Shown: in pieces, positions 34,904 to 43,352 of the stretch
Numbering within the stretch: position 1 is the stretch's first letter
Layout of the letters: every line of letters begins with the position of its first letter
Source: an uncultured Methylopila sp.
Lineage (GTDB): Bacteria; Pseudomonadota; Alphaproteobacteria; Rhizobiales; Methylopilaceae
Assembly: GCA_902168115.1 (NCBI GenBank)
Contig: CABHPB010000082.1
Span: 1 to 64,000, forward strand
DNA: 64,000 nucleotides
Direction: 5' to 3'
Notes under the pieces: generated by a model
Told to the model about the DNA's origin: nothing
What the model saw: only the letters and a program-made list of their open reading frames with translations
Database searches by the model: none
Made by a program: the position numbers and the translations under genes

Positions 34904-36604
34904 ATGCCGATCGACGTCGCGCCGGAGCGGTCCGGCGCCGCCACGATCCTCGACGCTCTGGAGGCCGCCGGGCGCGGCCCGGAAGGCTTCAACTTCCATT
35001 CCGGCAGGGGCGAACTGACCGAGGCGCTGGGCTACGCCGCGCTCGTCGAGCAGTCGCGCGCGCTGGCGCTGAAGCTCCTCGGCGCGGGCGTAAAACCCGG
35101 CGACCATGTCGCTCTGATCGCCGACACCGAGGGCGACTTCGTCAGGCTGTTCTTCGCCTGCGCCTATGCCGGGGTGGTGCCGGCGCCGATGCCGCTGCCG
35201 ATGGCGTTCGGCGGCCGCGAGGGCTACGTCGCCCATGTCCGCAGGATGATCGAGGTTTCCGACGCCTCCGCCGCCTTCGCCCCCGCGATGATGAGCGAAT
35301 GGCTGAAGGAGGCGGCCGAGGGCCTTCCCCTCCACCTCGTCGGAACCATCGCTGACCTCGCCGAGGTCGCGCCGTCGACGGCGCCGCTGCCGAAGCCCGC
35401 CCCGGACGCGCTCGCCTATCTGCAGTTCTCGTCGGGCTCGACGCGCTTCCCGAAGGGGATCTCGGTCACGCACCGCTCGCTGATGGCGAACGCGACCGCG
35501 ATCAGCCGCCATGGCCTCCAGACCCGGCCCGGCGACCGCTGCGTCTCCTGGCTGCCGTTCTACCACGACATGGGACTGGTCGGTTTCATGCTGTCGCCGA
35601 TCGTGGCGGGGCTGACGGTCGACTATCTCGCGACCCGCGACTTCGCCCGGCGGCCGCTGCTGTGGCTTCAGATGATCGCCCGCGCCAAGGCGACCATCTC
35701 CTACTCGCCGAGCTTCGGCTACGAGCTCGCCGCCCAGCGCGCCGCGACCGTCGATCTCGGCGACCTCGACGTCTCGTCCTGGCGCTGCGCCGGGATCGGC
35801 GGCGACATGATCCGCCCGCATGTGCTGCGCGCGTTCGCCGACCGCTTCCGGCCGCACGGCTTCGATCTCGACCGCTACGTCGCGAGCTACGGCATGGCGG
35901 AGGCGACGCTCGCTTTGTCCTTCGCGCCGCTCGGGCCGGGACTGCGGACGGAGGTCATCGACCTCGACCGGCTGGAGGGAGACGGGGCGGCGGACGCGCC
36001 GCAACCGGGCGCCGGCCGCACGCGCGAATTCGTGCTGTGCGGCCCCGCCTTGCCAGGCCACGAGCTCGCCGCCCGCGGGCCGGAAGGCGAGGCGCTGCCG
36101 GAGCGGCGGGTCGGCAAGATCTACGCGCGCGGCCCGAGCCTGATGCGGGACTATTTCCGCGAGCCGGAGGCGACCGCCGAGACGCTCTCGCCGGACGGCT
36201 GGCTCGACACCGGCGACCTCGGCTACTTCACCAATGGCGAGCTGGTCATCACCGGCCGCGCCAAGGACCTCATCCTCGTCAACGGCCGCAACGTCTGGCC
36301 GCAGGACCTCGAATGGGCGGTCGAGGCGGGGGTCGCCGGCGTCCGTTCCGGCGACGTCGCGGTGTTCTCGGTCGACCGCGACGAGGGCGAGGAGGTGGTC
36401 GCGCTGATCCAGTGCCGCTCGCGCGAACCGGCCGCGCGCGCCGCGCTGCAGGACGAGGCGGCGAAGCTGCTCCGCCTGCAGTTCGGCACGCCCGTCGTGG
36501 TGCGCCTCGTCGGCGCGCACGCCCTGCCCGTCACCTCGTCCGGGAAACTCAGCCGCAGCCGGGCCCGCGAGCTCTACCTGACCTTGCCGGCCGAGGCCGC
36601 CTGA
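34904..36604 (+). CDS. Fatty acyl-AMP ligase / acyl-ACP synthetase
   Basis: The 566-residue ANL-superfamily adenylation enzyme has the P-loop LQFSSGSTRFPKG (about 175-187), WLPFYHDMGLVGF (FAAL-specific), YGMAEATLALSF, DTGDLGYF near 430 and GKLSRSRAREL with the C-terminal catalytic Lys. The HDMGL and FAAL-type insertions suggest it activates a fatty acid as acyl-AMP and loads a carrier protein rather than CoA. The nearby ACP at 37071 is the likely acceptor, matching the acyl-ACP synthetase of Caulobacter-type sphingolipid loci. GGAGGCGAGG lies upstream of ATG 34904. Confidence 0.9.
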   Translation: MPIDVAPERSGAATILDALEAAGRGPEGFNFHSGRGELTEALGYAALVEQSRALALKLLGAGVKPGDHVALIADTEGDFVRLFFACAYAGVVPAPMPLPMAFGGREGYVAHVRRMIEVSDASAAFAPAMMSEWLKEAAEGLPLHLVGTIADLAEVAPSTAPLPKPAPDALAYLQFSSGSTRFPKGISVTHRSLMANATAISRHGLQTRPGDRCVSWLPFYHDMGLVGFMLSPIVAGLTVDYLATRDFARRPLLWLQMIARAKATISYSPSFGYELAAQRAATVDLGDLDVSSWRCAGIGGDMIRPHVLRAFADRFRPHGFDLDRYVASYGMAEATLALSFAPLGPGLRTEVIDLDRLEGDGAADAPQPGAGRTREFVLCGPALPGHELAARGPEGEALPERRVGKIYARGPSLMRDYFREPEATAETLSPDGWLDTGDLGYFTNGELVITGRAKDLILVNGRNVWPQDLEWAVEAGVAGVRSGDVAVFSVDRDEGEEVVALIQCRSREPAARAALQDEAAKLLRLQFGTPVVVRLVGAHALPVTSSGKLSRSRARELYLTLPAEAA

Positions 36605-37070
36605 ACCGGCCGCGCCGTAACATTCGGCGCCGAATTATTTCAAAGCTGAAGCAATTTCGGGCGTAAGGGGCCACCTCCGGACGTGGTCGACGCGCACGCC
36701 GGGGCCACGACACAGGCGGCCGGCATCCGGCCCGCCGGATCGCGGCGCCCGGGGCCGCAGGCGAAGAGATTGAAATCGATAGATGATTTTCTGGACTGCG
36801 CGCCCGGAGCCGCGTCGTTTCTCTTCAGGCCGGCGCGGGCCAGATCTGCGAAATCGTCCTTCGGGCATTTGCGCAACACCTCCTTAACAAACCTTTCCGG
36901 GCGCCTACCGGGGCCGCCTCGACTCATGATTCAGTAAGGAGATCGGCATGTAACATGCTGCATTGATTAGTGTTTCCGGAAGTCTCCGGCGAACTTTACA
37001 TGGCGACTTCGCCTACCTAGGTTCCGGTCGCTGAGAAAGGCTTGCACTGGCGTAAAGCCAAGGCAATGAG
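36605..37070. promoter_or_regulatory. 466-bp intergenic region before the ACP/synthase pair
   Basis: No gene is convincing here. The last 190 bases (36880-37070) are distinctly AT-richer than the flanks, with TTAACAAACC, TGCATTGATTAGTG and AACTTTACATG, and probably contain the promoter for the two-gene unit starting at 37071. AAGG at 37059-37062 is the only ribosome-binding-like sequence. The size of the leader allows a regulatory site, but none is recognisable. Confidence 0.4.
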
Positions 37071-37322
37071 ATGAGTGAAGATCAGACAGCGTTGTTGAAC
37101 GAGGTTTCAGACGTTCTCGAAAGCGTTCTGAACAAAAAGGTCGAGCTAAAGCCCGAGATGAATATTGTGAATGACCTCGGTCTCGACTCCATCGCCGTGA
37201 TGAATTTCACGATGGCGCTGGAAGATAAGTTCGACATCTCGATCCCGCTGAATGACATGGCCAGCGTCGTGACGGTTCAGGATCTGCTGAACACGCTCGA
37301 GACGCTGCGGAGCGCTGCGTAA
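37071..37322 (+). CDS. Acyl carrier protein dedicated to the synthase
   Basis: The 83-residue carrier protein has Ser40 in GLDSIAVMNF as the phosphopantetheine site and an acidic helix II (MALEDKF). Its stop overlaps the next start (TAATG), tying it to the alpha-oxoamine synthase, as with the AcpR-Spt pair of alphaproteobacterial sphingolipid loci. Codons are noticeably AT-richer than in neighbours (AAT ATT, GTT TCA, AAA AAG), which may reflect high expression or a different history. It likely carries the fatty acyl chain supplied by the ligase at 34904. Confidence 0.93.
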   Translation: MSEDQTALLNEVSDVLESVLNKKVELKPEMNIVNDLGLDSIAVMNFTMALEDKFDISIPLNDMASVVTVQDLLNTLETLRSAA

Positions 37323-38626
37323 TGTCCCTGCTTTCGAAGTTCCAGCCCCTCGCGGCTCGCTACGACGCCCTGCGCGAGAGCGGCGCGGATCCGTTCTCGG
37401 TCAAGTTCGACGACATCATCTCGTCGGTCGAGGGCGTGCTGAAGGGCAAGCGAACCCTGCTGTTCGGCACCAACAACTACCTCGGCCTGACCTTCGATCC
37501 GCATTCGATGGAGCGGTCGATCGACGCCATCCGCATGCACGGCACCGGCACGACCGGCTCGCGCATCGCGAACGGCTCCTACGACGGCCACGCCGAACTC
37601 GAGCGCGCGATCGCTGACTTCTACGGCCGCAAGCACTGCATGGTGTTTTCGACCGGCTATCAGGCCAACCTCGCGATGATCTCGACGCTGGTCGGCAAGG
37701 ACGACCACCTCGTCATCGACGCCGACAGCCACGCCTCGATCTATGACGCCTCGCGCCTCGGCCACGCGCCGGTCGTGCGCTTCCGTCACAACAACCCGGA
37801 CGACCTCGCCAAGCGCCTCGCGCGGCTGAAGGACCAGCCGGGCGAGAAGCTGATCGTGGTCGAGGGCATCTATTCGATGCTCGGCGACACCGCGCCGCTG
37901 AAGGAGTTCGTCGACGTCAAGAAGGAGTTCGGCGCCTACCTGATGGTCGACGAGGCCCACTCCATGGGCGTGCTCGGCGAGCGCGGTCGCGGCCTTGCGG
38001 AGCGTGAGGGCGTCGAGGACGACGTCGACTTCGTGGTCGGCACCTTCTCCAAGAGCCTCGCCTCGGTCGGCGGCTACTGCGTCTCCTCGATGGAGGGCTT
38101 CGAGATCCTGCGGATCGCGGCTCGCCCATACATGTTCACGGCCTCGCTGCCGCCCGCGATCATCGCCTCGACGACCGCCGCGCTCGAGACGCTGCGCGCC
38201 GAGCCGCAGCGCCGCGAGAAGCTGACCGCGAATTCGCGCCGCTTCTACAACGGCCTGAAGAGCGCCGGCTTCACCGTCGGTCCGGAGGCGAACCCGATCG
38301 TCGCGGTGATCATCGACAAGGTCGACGTCGCGGCCGCGTTCTGGAAGCGGCTCGTGGACGAGGGCATGTACCTCAACCTCGCGCTGCCGCCCGCGACGCC
38401 GAGCCACCAGGCGTTCCTGCGCTCCAGCGTCAGCGCGGCGCACACGTTCGAGCACATCGACTTCGCGATCGAGCTGATGACCCGCGTCGGCCGCGAGTTC
38501 GGCCTGCTGCCGGAGAACGTCCATCCGTTCCCGCCGCGCGTCGTCACCGCAGAACGCCTTTCCGCCAGAGCCGCCACAATGCCGGTCCGGCGGCCAGCAG
38601 CGGATGTCGGCGCTGGAATGGCGTGA
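37322..38626 (+). CDS. Alpha-oxoamine synthase (serine palmitoyltransferase-like)
   Basis: The 434-residue PLP enzyme belongs to the KBL/BioF/SPT family. K244 in GTFSKSL is the Schiff-base lysine, D210 and H213 (VDEAH) contact PLP, and the HGTGTTGSR loop (73-81) binds substrate. With its own ACP and an acyl-ACP ligase nearby, the likely reaction is condensation of serine with an acyl thioester to a 3-ketosphinganine-type base, the first step of sphingolipid synthesis. The last 28 codons (38541-38626) overlap the convergent gene and look less conserved. BioF is less likely, since no biotin genes are present. Confidence 0.87.
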   Translation: MSLLSKFQPLAARYDALRESGADPFSVKFDDIISSVEGVLKGKRTLLFGTNNYLGLTFDPHSMERSIDAIRMHGTGTTGSRIANGSYDGHAELERAIADFYGRKHCMVFSTGYQANLAMISTLVGKDDHLVIDADSHASIYDASRLGHAPVVRFRHNNPDDLAKRLARLKDQPGEKLIVVEGIYSMLGDTAPLKEFVDVKKEFGAYLMVDEAHSMGVLGERGRGLAEREGVEDDVDFVVGTFSKSLASVGGYCVSSMEGFEILRIAARPYMFTASLPPAIIASTTAALETLRAEPQRREKLTANSRRFYNGLKSAGFTVGPEANPIVAVIIDKVDVAAAFWKRLVDEGMYLNLALPPATPSHQAFLRSSVSAAHTFEHIDFAIELMTRVGREFGLLPENVHPFPPRVVTAERLSARAATMPVRRPAADVGAGMA

Positions 38627-39497
38627 CGATCTCCTTGTGGCCGGAATGCCGCTCGATCTTCCAGGCGATGTAGTCCGCGCCGCCTGAGAAGGTGAAGGCG
38701 GCCTTCGCGAGCCGCGCAAGGTTCAGGGGCTTGGCGAGACGCGCGCGCGTCCGCCAGGCCCTTTTTGCATCCGCCCGCTGCTGCTCGGAGATACGAGGCG
38801 CGAGGACGGGGGCGCCTGTCCCGCCTCGCTCCTCGAATTCGATGCCCTCCGCCGCCCAGGCGAGCCGCAGCATGGCGTCGTAGCGCTCGGGCGCGGCGTC
38901 GATGATCGAACCGGGCCGGTTCGTGCCTTCGACGCGCAGCTCGGAGGCGTAGGTGCGCGAGAACAGCGCCTGCCAGAACTCGCCCGCGCGTCCCCGCTCC
39001 GGCCCGAGATGCGCGGCCCACCAGGCGGCGCCGCGGCAGGCGACGGCGACGGCCTCTGCGATCTGCTGTCCGGCGAAGGCGTCGCGTCGCCAGGCGAGAC
39101 CCGCCGGCTGGGCGAAGCGCGCCCAGATGGTGGTGTCGAGGCTCATCGCCCGCGCGTGGTCGACGAACTGCTCGAGCGTCATCACCGCGAGCTTGGCCCG
39201 CAGCGTCATGCCGGCCGCGGTGGATTCCGCGTATTCCACGTTCGGCGGAAGGCGGCGATTGCCGGCCCGCTGGAACGGCGTCTGGTCCCAGGCCTCGAGC
39301 TGGTCGAGCAGGACGTAGAAGTCGAGCAGCCCGTCGGTCGCGCCCGTCCGGAGCGCCGAGCCGTAGAACAGCACGCCGACGACCCCGCGCCCGCCGCGCG
39401 CCGCGAGCTCGGCGGCGAAGGTCGTCACCGCCGGCGCGATCGGCCGATCGAGCTCGTCGGCGACGAAGCGGGTCAGGGTCGCGGCGGCTTCGGTCAT
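38544..39497 (-). CDS. Nucleotidyltransferase-like protein of the sphingolipid locus
   Basis: The 317-residue protein has a Pol-beta-type nucleotidyltransferase signature, GVLFYGSALRTGATDGLLDFYVLLD (residues 42-66), where GS and D-x-D positions match the catalytic core. The rest is mostly helical and unfamiliar. It is the last of three coupled minus-strand genes with the lipid kinase and CDP-alcohol phosphotransferase, so it probably acts on the sphingolipid headgroup. ATG 39497 overlaps the kinase stop (ATGA). Its 3' end overlaps the synthase gene by 83 bp. No precise reaction can be assigned. Confidence 0.72.
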   Translation of the reverse strand: MTEAAATLTRFVADELDRPIAPAVTTFAAELAARGGRGVVGVLFYGSALRTGATDGLLDFYVLLDQLEAWDQTPFQRAGNRRLPPNVEYAESTAAGMTLRAKLAVMTLEQFVDHARAMSLDTTIWARFAQPAGLAWRRDAFAGQQIAEAVAVACRGAAWWAAHLGPERGRAGEFWQALFSRTYASELRVEGTNRPGSIIDAAPERYDAMLRLAWAAEGIEFEERGGTGAPVLAPRISEQQRADAKRAWRTRARLAKPLNLARLAKAAFTFSGGADYIAWKIERHSGHKEIVTPFQRRHPLLAAGPALWRLWRKGVLR

Positions 39498-40420
39498 AGC
39501 CTCACGAAGGTGAATTCGGGACCCGCCGTGAGTTCGACGCGGCCGTCCGCGCCGGGCGAGAAGGTGTCGCCGTCGAAGATGAAGGGCTCGCGAAGCGTCA
39601 GCGACACGCGATCGGCCTTGGCGCTGCGGTATCCGTACTCCGCCGCCCATGACGGCGGGCGGCCGAGGCCGGCGGTGGCGAGGGTGCGGATCAGCCGGCG
39701 CGGGGGCGCGGCGATCTCGGTGACGTCGAAACCGCCCCCGCCCGTCCCCCAGAACGGCCAGAGGCCGAGCATCAGCCGCTTCAGCGAGGTCGCGAGCATG
39801 GCGAAGGAGTGCCGCATCTGCGGCTCCTCGCCGTCGACCGAGATCGCGATCGGCACGCCGCTGCGCCAGACCTCGCGGTCCTTGCCGAGCGCGGCGGCGC
39901 CGGACATGACGACGCCCATGGCGACGCCCATCTTCTGCGCGAAGCCGCGGGAATGGACCCGCTCGTTGACGAGCCGGGTCGCCCGCTCGAAGGCGCCGAG
40001 GCCGAACACGAAGCCGAGCATGCGCGCCTCGCCGACCTCGACCTGGATCGGACGGCGGACCTCACGCTTCAGCGCGGCGCCCGCACGCGCCGCCTCCGCG
40101 AGCGCCGGGAGCTGGTCGCGCGCGATCCCGCCGACGTCGGCGGCAGCGACGTTGGTCTTGCCGCTCGCCAGCAGCGCGACCTCGGGCAGCGCGCCGCCAT
40201 AGGCCCATGGCAGCACGCTCATGACGTCGCGCAAGGTGCCGTCGCCGCCGTCGACGGCGACGAGGGTCACGCCCTCCTCGGCGAAGCGGCGCAGGAGAAG
40301 CGGATAGCCGTCCGGACCGTCCGCCGAGGCGTAGAGCGCGTCCCCGAGGTCGGGCCTGTCCTGCGTCGCGTCCCGGTTCTTCCAGCTGAGCGTGTTCGCG
40401 ACGACCCCGAGCCGTCCCAT
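39494..40420 (-). CDS. Diacylglycerol-kinase-family lipid kinase (ceramide kinase candidate)
   Basis: The 308-residue protein has the DAGK catalytic fold, with the ATP-binding VDGGDGTLRDV motif and the LASGKTN loop that in relatives reads P-x-GTxN. By locus composition it is the likely counterpart of the ceramide kinase (CpgB) of Caulobacter, which phosphorylates ceramide during anionic sphingolipid synthesis. ATG 40420 overlaps the stop of the upstream phosphotransferase gene (TGATG). It acts at the cytoplasmic membrane face. The lipid substrate is inferred from neighbours; a plain diacylglycerol kinase cannot be excluded. Confidence 0.83.
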   Translation of the reverse strand: MGRLGVVANTLSWKNRDATQDRPDLGDALYASADGPDGYPLLLRRFAEEGVTLVAVDGGDGTLRDVMSVLPWAYGGALPEVALLASGKTNVAAADVGGIARDQLPALAEAARAGAALKREVRRPIQVEVGEARMLGFVFGLGAFERATRLVNERVHSRGFAQKMGVAMGVVMSGAAALGKDREVWRSGVPIAISVDGEEPQMRHSFAMLATSLKRLMLGLWPFWGTGGGGFDVTEIAAPPRRLIRTLATAGLGRPPSWAAEYGYRSAKADRVSLTLREPFIFDGDTFSPGADGRVELTAGPEFTFVRL

Positions 40421-41553
40421 CACGCGTCGAGCCAGGAGACGAGCGGCGTGCGGCGGTTCTCGACCGCCCCCTGCAGCACCTGCGCGCCGTGCACGACAAG
40501 CGACAGCACGATCCAGATGCAGACCGCCGCCATGCCGAGGTCGGGCCGGCCGACGATCGTGAACAGCGTCAGGATCACGAGGTTCGGATTGCGCCGGGCG
40601 GTGAACAGCCGGAAGAACGAGTCGAACGGCCGCCAGACATGCATGTGGAAGCCCCACAGGCGGATGAAGGCGCCCTCGAACAGCCGCTGCACGATGTAGC
40701 CGACCAAGATGACGGCGATCATCAGCCCGCCGTAGTCGACGGGGTAACCGGCCTTGGGCAGCCCATAGATCCAGGCGATCCACCAGAACGGCGGGTGGAT
40801 GAGGTCGATGCCGTGGTCGAGGATGTCGCCGAACTTCGAGGACGTCATGGTGACGCGCGCGAGCTTGCCGTCGACCGTGTCGAGGAAGGTCATGATCCAG
40901 GCGGGGATCAGCCCGAGCAGGAAGTTGCCGTTCCAGAACAGGAACAGCGCGACGAACATCAGGACGAGGCCGAGATAGGTGACCTGGTTCGGCGTGACGG
41001 CGCGCTCGGCGCACCACTTGGTCACCGCGCGCGCGGGCTTGGGCCACCAGAACTTCGTGACGAAGTCGGTGACGCCCTTGTAGGAGCCGGCGAAGCTGCG
41101 CTGCTCGACGTCGGAGACCGAGGCCTCCGACAGCGGGATCAGGAAGGCGATCTCGCGCTTGCGCAGTTTCCGGTCGTACGAACCCGCGAGGCCCTCGGGG
41201 TCGAGCTCCTCGGTTCCGGCCGGGACGTCGCCATTTGCAATCGCGCCCGCCGCCTCTTGCGCCCGCGCGCCGGCGACGCTGACCGCGACCGCTTCGGCGC
41301 CCGAGACGAGGCATGCGCCCGGCCGCTCGAGCAGGGCGGCGATCAGCCGCTGGTCATAGGCCCAGTCGAGCCGCAGGATGAGCGCGTCGGCCTGCTCTTC
41401 GAGGCCTTCGGCGCTCGCCCGCACGTCAGTCACCCCGGCGCGCAGGAGCTGCCGCCTCAGCCGTTCCGCCGAGCTCATGCCCCAGATCCTCACCGTCGTT
41501 GCGCCAACGAGCACGGCGACGCGGGGGCGGGGCGACATCTGCGGGTCGGTCAT
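40420..41553 (-). CDS. CDP-alcohol phosphotransferase with N-terminal nucleotidyltransferase-like domain
   Basis: The 377-residue protein carries the full CDP-alcohol phosphotransferase signature D-G-x2-A-R-x8-G-x3-D-x3-D (DGKLAR...GDILDHGID) within a six-helix membrane domain (about 160-365). The first 150 residues look like a degenerate sugar-nucleotide transferase (VAVLVGATTVRIWGMS in place of the usual LAAGxGxR) followed by SYDRKLRKRE. It would transfer a phospho-alcohol from a CDP donor to the sphingolipid. The donor may come from the separate nucleotidyltransferase at 45598. It is the first gene of the three-gene minus-strand unit. Confidence 0.85.
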   Translation of the reverse strand: MTDPQMSPRPRVAVLVGATTVRIWGMSSAERLRRQLLRAGVTDVRASAEGLEEQADALILRLDWAYDQRLIAALLERPGACLVSGAEAVAVSVAGARAQEAAGAIANGDVPAGTEELDPEGLAGSYDRKLRKREIAFLIPLSEASVSDVEQRSFAGSYKGVTDFVTKFWWPKPARAVTKWCAERAVTPNQVTYLGLVLMFVALFLFWNGNFLLGLIPAWIMTFLDTVDGKLARVTMTSSKFGDILDHGIDLIHPPFWWIAWIYGLPKAGYPVDYGGLMIAVILVGYIVQRLFEGAFIRLWGFHMHVWRPFDSFFRLFTARRNPNLVILTLFTIVGRPDLGMAAVCIWIVLSLVVHGAQVLQGAVENRRTPLVSWLDA

Positions 41554-41708
41554 TCCAGTTGCGTTTCCATCGTGGCCGGTCCAATCCGGCGTGTCGTTTA
41601 GCGACGAATTCCCTATGGCGCCACCGCAGCGTCCTCGAATGCGCCGTAACAGCGTATAGAAGCTCAGCGCACACCGTCCGCGCCGAGACAGAGATTGACG
41701 ACGCCGAT

Positions 41709-42146
41709 ATGACGAACGCGACGCTCGAGAAGTTCGGATTTCCGCGGACGACCGTCGCCGAGGTCGGCCGCTGGACCGTGCTCGTGCGACCGAAGCAGCC
41801 GACGCTCGGATCGCTGGTTCTCGTGTGCCGCGACGAGGCGAAGGCGTTCTCGGACATCAGCGCCGTCGCCTTCGCCGATCTCGGCGAGGCGGTGTCAAAG
41901 ATCGAGCGCGTCCTCAAGGCGCATGTCGCCTACGAGCGCATCAACTACCTGATGCTGATGATGGTCGACCCCGACGTCCACTTCCACGTCATCCCACGAT
42001 ATAATGGGACGCGGGAACACGCGGGCGCCGTATACGAGGATTCGGGCTGGCCCGGTCCGCCCGCTCTCGCCTCGGGGATCGATCTCGAAGGCGAGGCGCT
42101 CGACGCGCTGGTCGCCGGGCTCAAGTCGCGATGGGCCGAGGCCTGA
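41709..42146 (+). CDS. HIT family hydrolase/transferase
   Basis: The 145-residue protein has the histidine-triad segment DPDVHFHVIPRY, with two of the usual H-x-H-x-H histidines (HFHV, then IPR), as in galactose-1-phosphate uridylyltransferase-like and diadenosine-type HIT proteins. LGSLVLVCRDEAKAFSDIS is the family's N-terminal strand pair. It may cleave or recycle a nucleotide intermediate of headgroup synthesis. Its stop overlaps the LptF-like start (TGATG). ATG 41709 is the first in-frame start outside the divergent promoter. No strong ribosome-binding site is visible. Confidence 0.82.
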   Translation: MTNATLEKFGFPRTTVAEVGRWTVLVRPKQPTLGSLVLVCRDEAKAFSDISAVAFADLGEAVSKIERVLKAHVAYERINYLMLMMVDPDVHFHVIPRYNGTREHAGAVYEDSGWPGPPALASGIDLEGEALDALVAGLKSRWAEA

Positions 42147-43351
42147 TGCCGAAACTGCGCATTCTCGACCGCTATATCCTCGGCCTGACGCTCAAGCCGA
42201 TGATGCTCTCGCTCAGCATCGTGCTGCTCGCGCTGCTGCTCGAGCGCATCCTGCGGCTGATCGACGTGCTCGCGACCGCCGGGGCGCCGATCTTCGTGGC
42301 CTTCGCGCTCGCCGGAAATCTGGTCCCGCATTATCTCGGCTTCGCGCTGCCGGCGGGCTTTGCGCTCGGCGTCTACAGCGCGATCTCCAAGCTGAGCCTC
42401 GGCGCCGAACTCGAGGCCGGGCTCGCCTCGGGCGTGTCGGTCCGGACCATGACGCGGCCGCTGATCATCCTCGGCTGCGTCCTGAGCGTCTTCAGCGTCA
42501 TCATCGTCGGCTTCGCCTCGCCCTATTGTCGCTACGTCTATCGCGAGATCATCAATCAGAGCACGGCCTACGCCTGGCGCGCGCACGCGCCGGCCGCGAC
42601 CTTCATCAGCGTCAAGGACGGGCTCACCGTGACGGCCGACGAGGTCGACAAGACCGGCCGCGGGCTGAAGGGCGTCTTCATCCAGAACCGCAAGGACGGC
42701 CAGGACGTCGTGACCTCCGCGGCCACCGGCCGGCTGGAGCTGACGCCCGACCAGAGCGCGATCCAGCTCAAGCTCTTCAACGGCTCCGTCGTGCGCGACA
42801 TCGGCGCGGCCGAGCCCTCGACGCTGCGCTTCAAGGAGTTCGTGCTCGACAAGAAGTTCGACCTCGAGGCCCCGCCGTTCCGGCCGCGCGGCGGCAGCGA
42901 GCGCGAGCTCACCATGTTGGAGCTCTGGAGCGAGATGCACGCCCCGGTGCCCTCGCAGTACTATCGCGAGCTCTCCGCCGAGTTCCACGGACGCCTCGCG
43001 CGCTCGCTGTCGCTCGCCTTCCTGCCGCTGCTGATCGTGCCGCTGTCGATGACGATGCGCCGGAACGCGCGCGTGGCGAACATGGTCGCGGCCGGCGTCG
43101 CCATGGTCGTCTATCACAACGCTCTCCAGATCGGAGAGACCATCGCCCACAAGGGAACCGCGCCGGCGATCCTGACCTGCTGGGCGCCCTTCCTGATCTT
43201 CCTGGCGCTGTCGCTGTGGCTGTTCCGGACGAGCACCGACCGCCCGGGCGACACGCTGGTGTCGCGCGCGATCGACGGCGTGCGCGGCGCCGTTCTGCGC
43301 GCGGCGCGCAAGCGGCCGGCGGCCGAGCCCCAGGTCGCGGCGGGAGGCTGA
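42146..43351 (+). CDS. LptF-like permease (YjgP/YjgQ family)
   Basis: The 401-residue inner-membrane protein has three N-terminal helices, a periplasmic beta-jellyroll (about 135-265) and three C-terminal helices, the LptF/LptG plan. ILDRYILGLTLKPMMLSLSIVLL and LSLAFLPLLIVPLSMTMRRNARV are recognisable. LptFG with LptB2 extracts LPS from the inner membrane. Here the gene sits in a sphingolipid locus and I infer a paralogue exporting sphingolipid, as proposed for Caulobacter. The start follows from the TGATG overlap; an ATG at 42131 would add 5 residues. No LptB, LptC or LptA gene is in the window. Confidence 0.88.
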   Translation: MPKLRILDRYILGLTLKPMMLSLSIVLLALLLERILRLIDVLATAGAPIFVAFALAGNLVPHYLGFALPAGFALGVYSAISKLSLGAELEAGLASGVSVRTMTRPLIILGCVLSVFSVIIVGFASPYCRYVYREIINQSTAYAWRAHAPAATFISVKDGLTVTADEVDKTGRGLKGVFIQNRKDGQDVVTSAATGRLELTPDQSAIQLKLFNGSVVRDIGAAEPSTLRFKEFVLDKKFDLEAPPFRPRGGSERELTMLELWSEMHAPVPSQYYRELSAEFHGRLARSLSLAFLPLLIVPLSMTMRRNARVANMVAAGVAMVVYHNALQIGETIAHKGTAPAILTCWAPFLIFLALSLWLFRTSTDRPGDTLVSRAIDGVRGAVLRAARKRPAAEPQVAAGG

Positions 43352-43352
43352 G

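Noticed and set aside
37322-38626. Biotin synthesis enzyme BioF
   Set aside because: A dedicated overlapping ACP, an acyl-AMP ligase and lipid headgroup genes surround it, and no bioABCD genes occur; an SPT-like role fits better.
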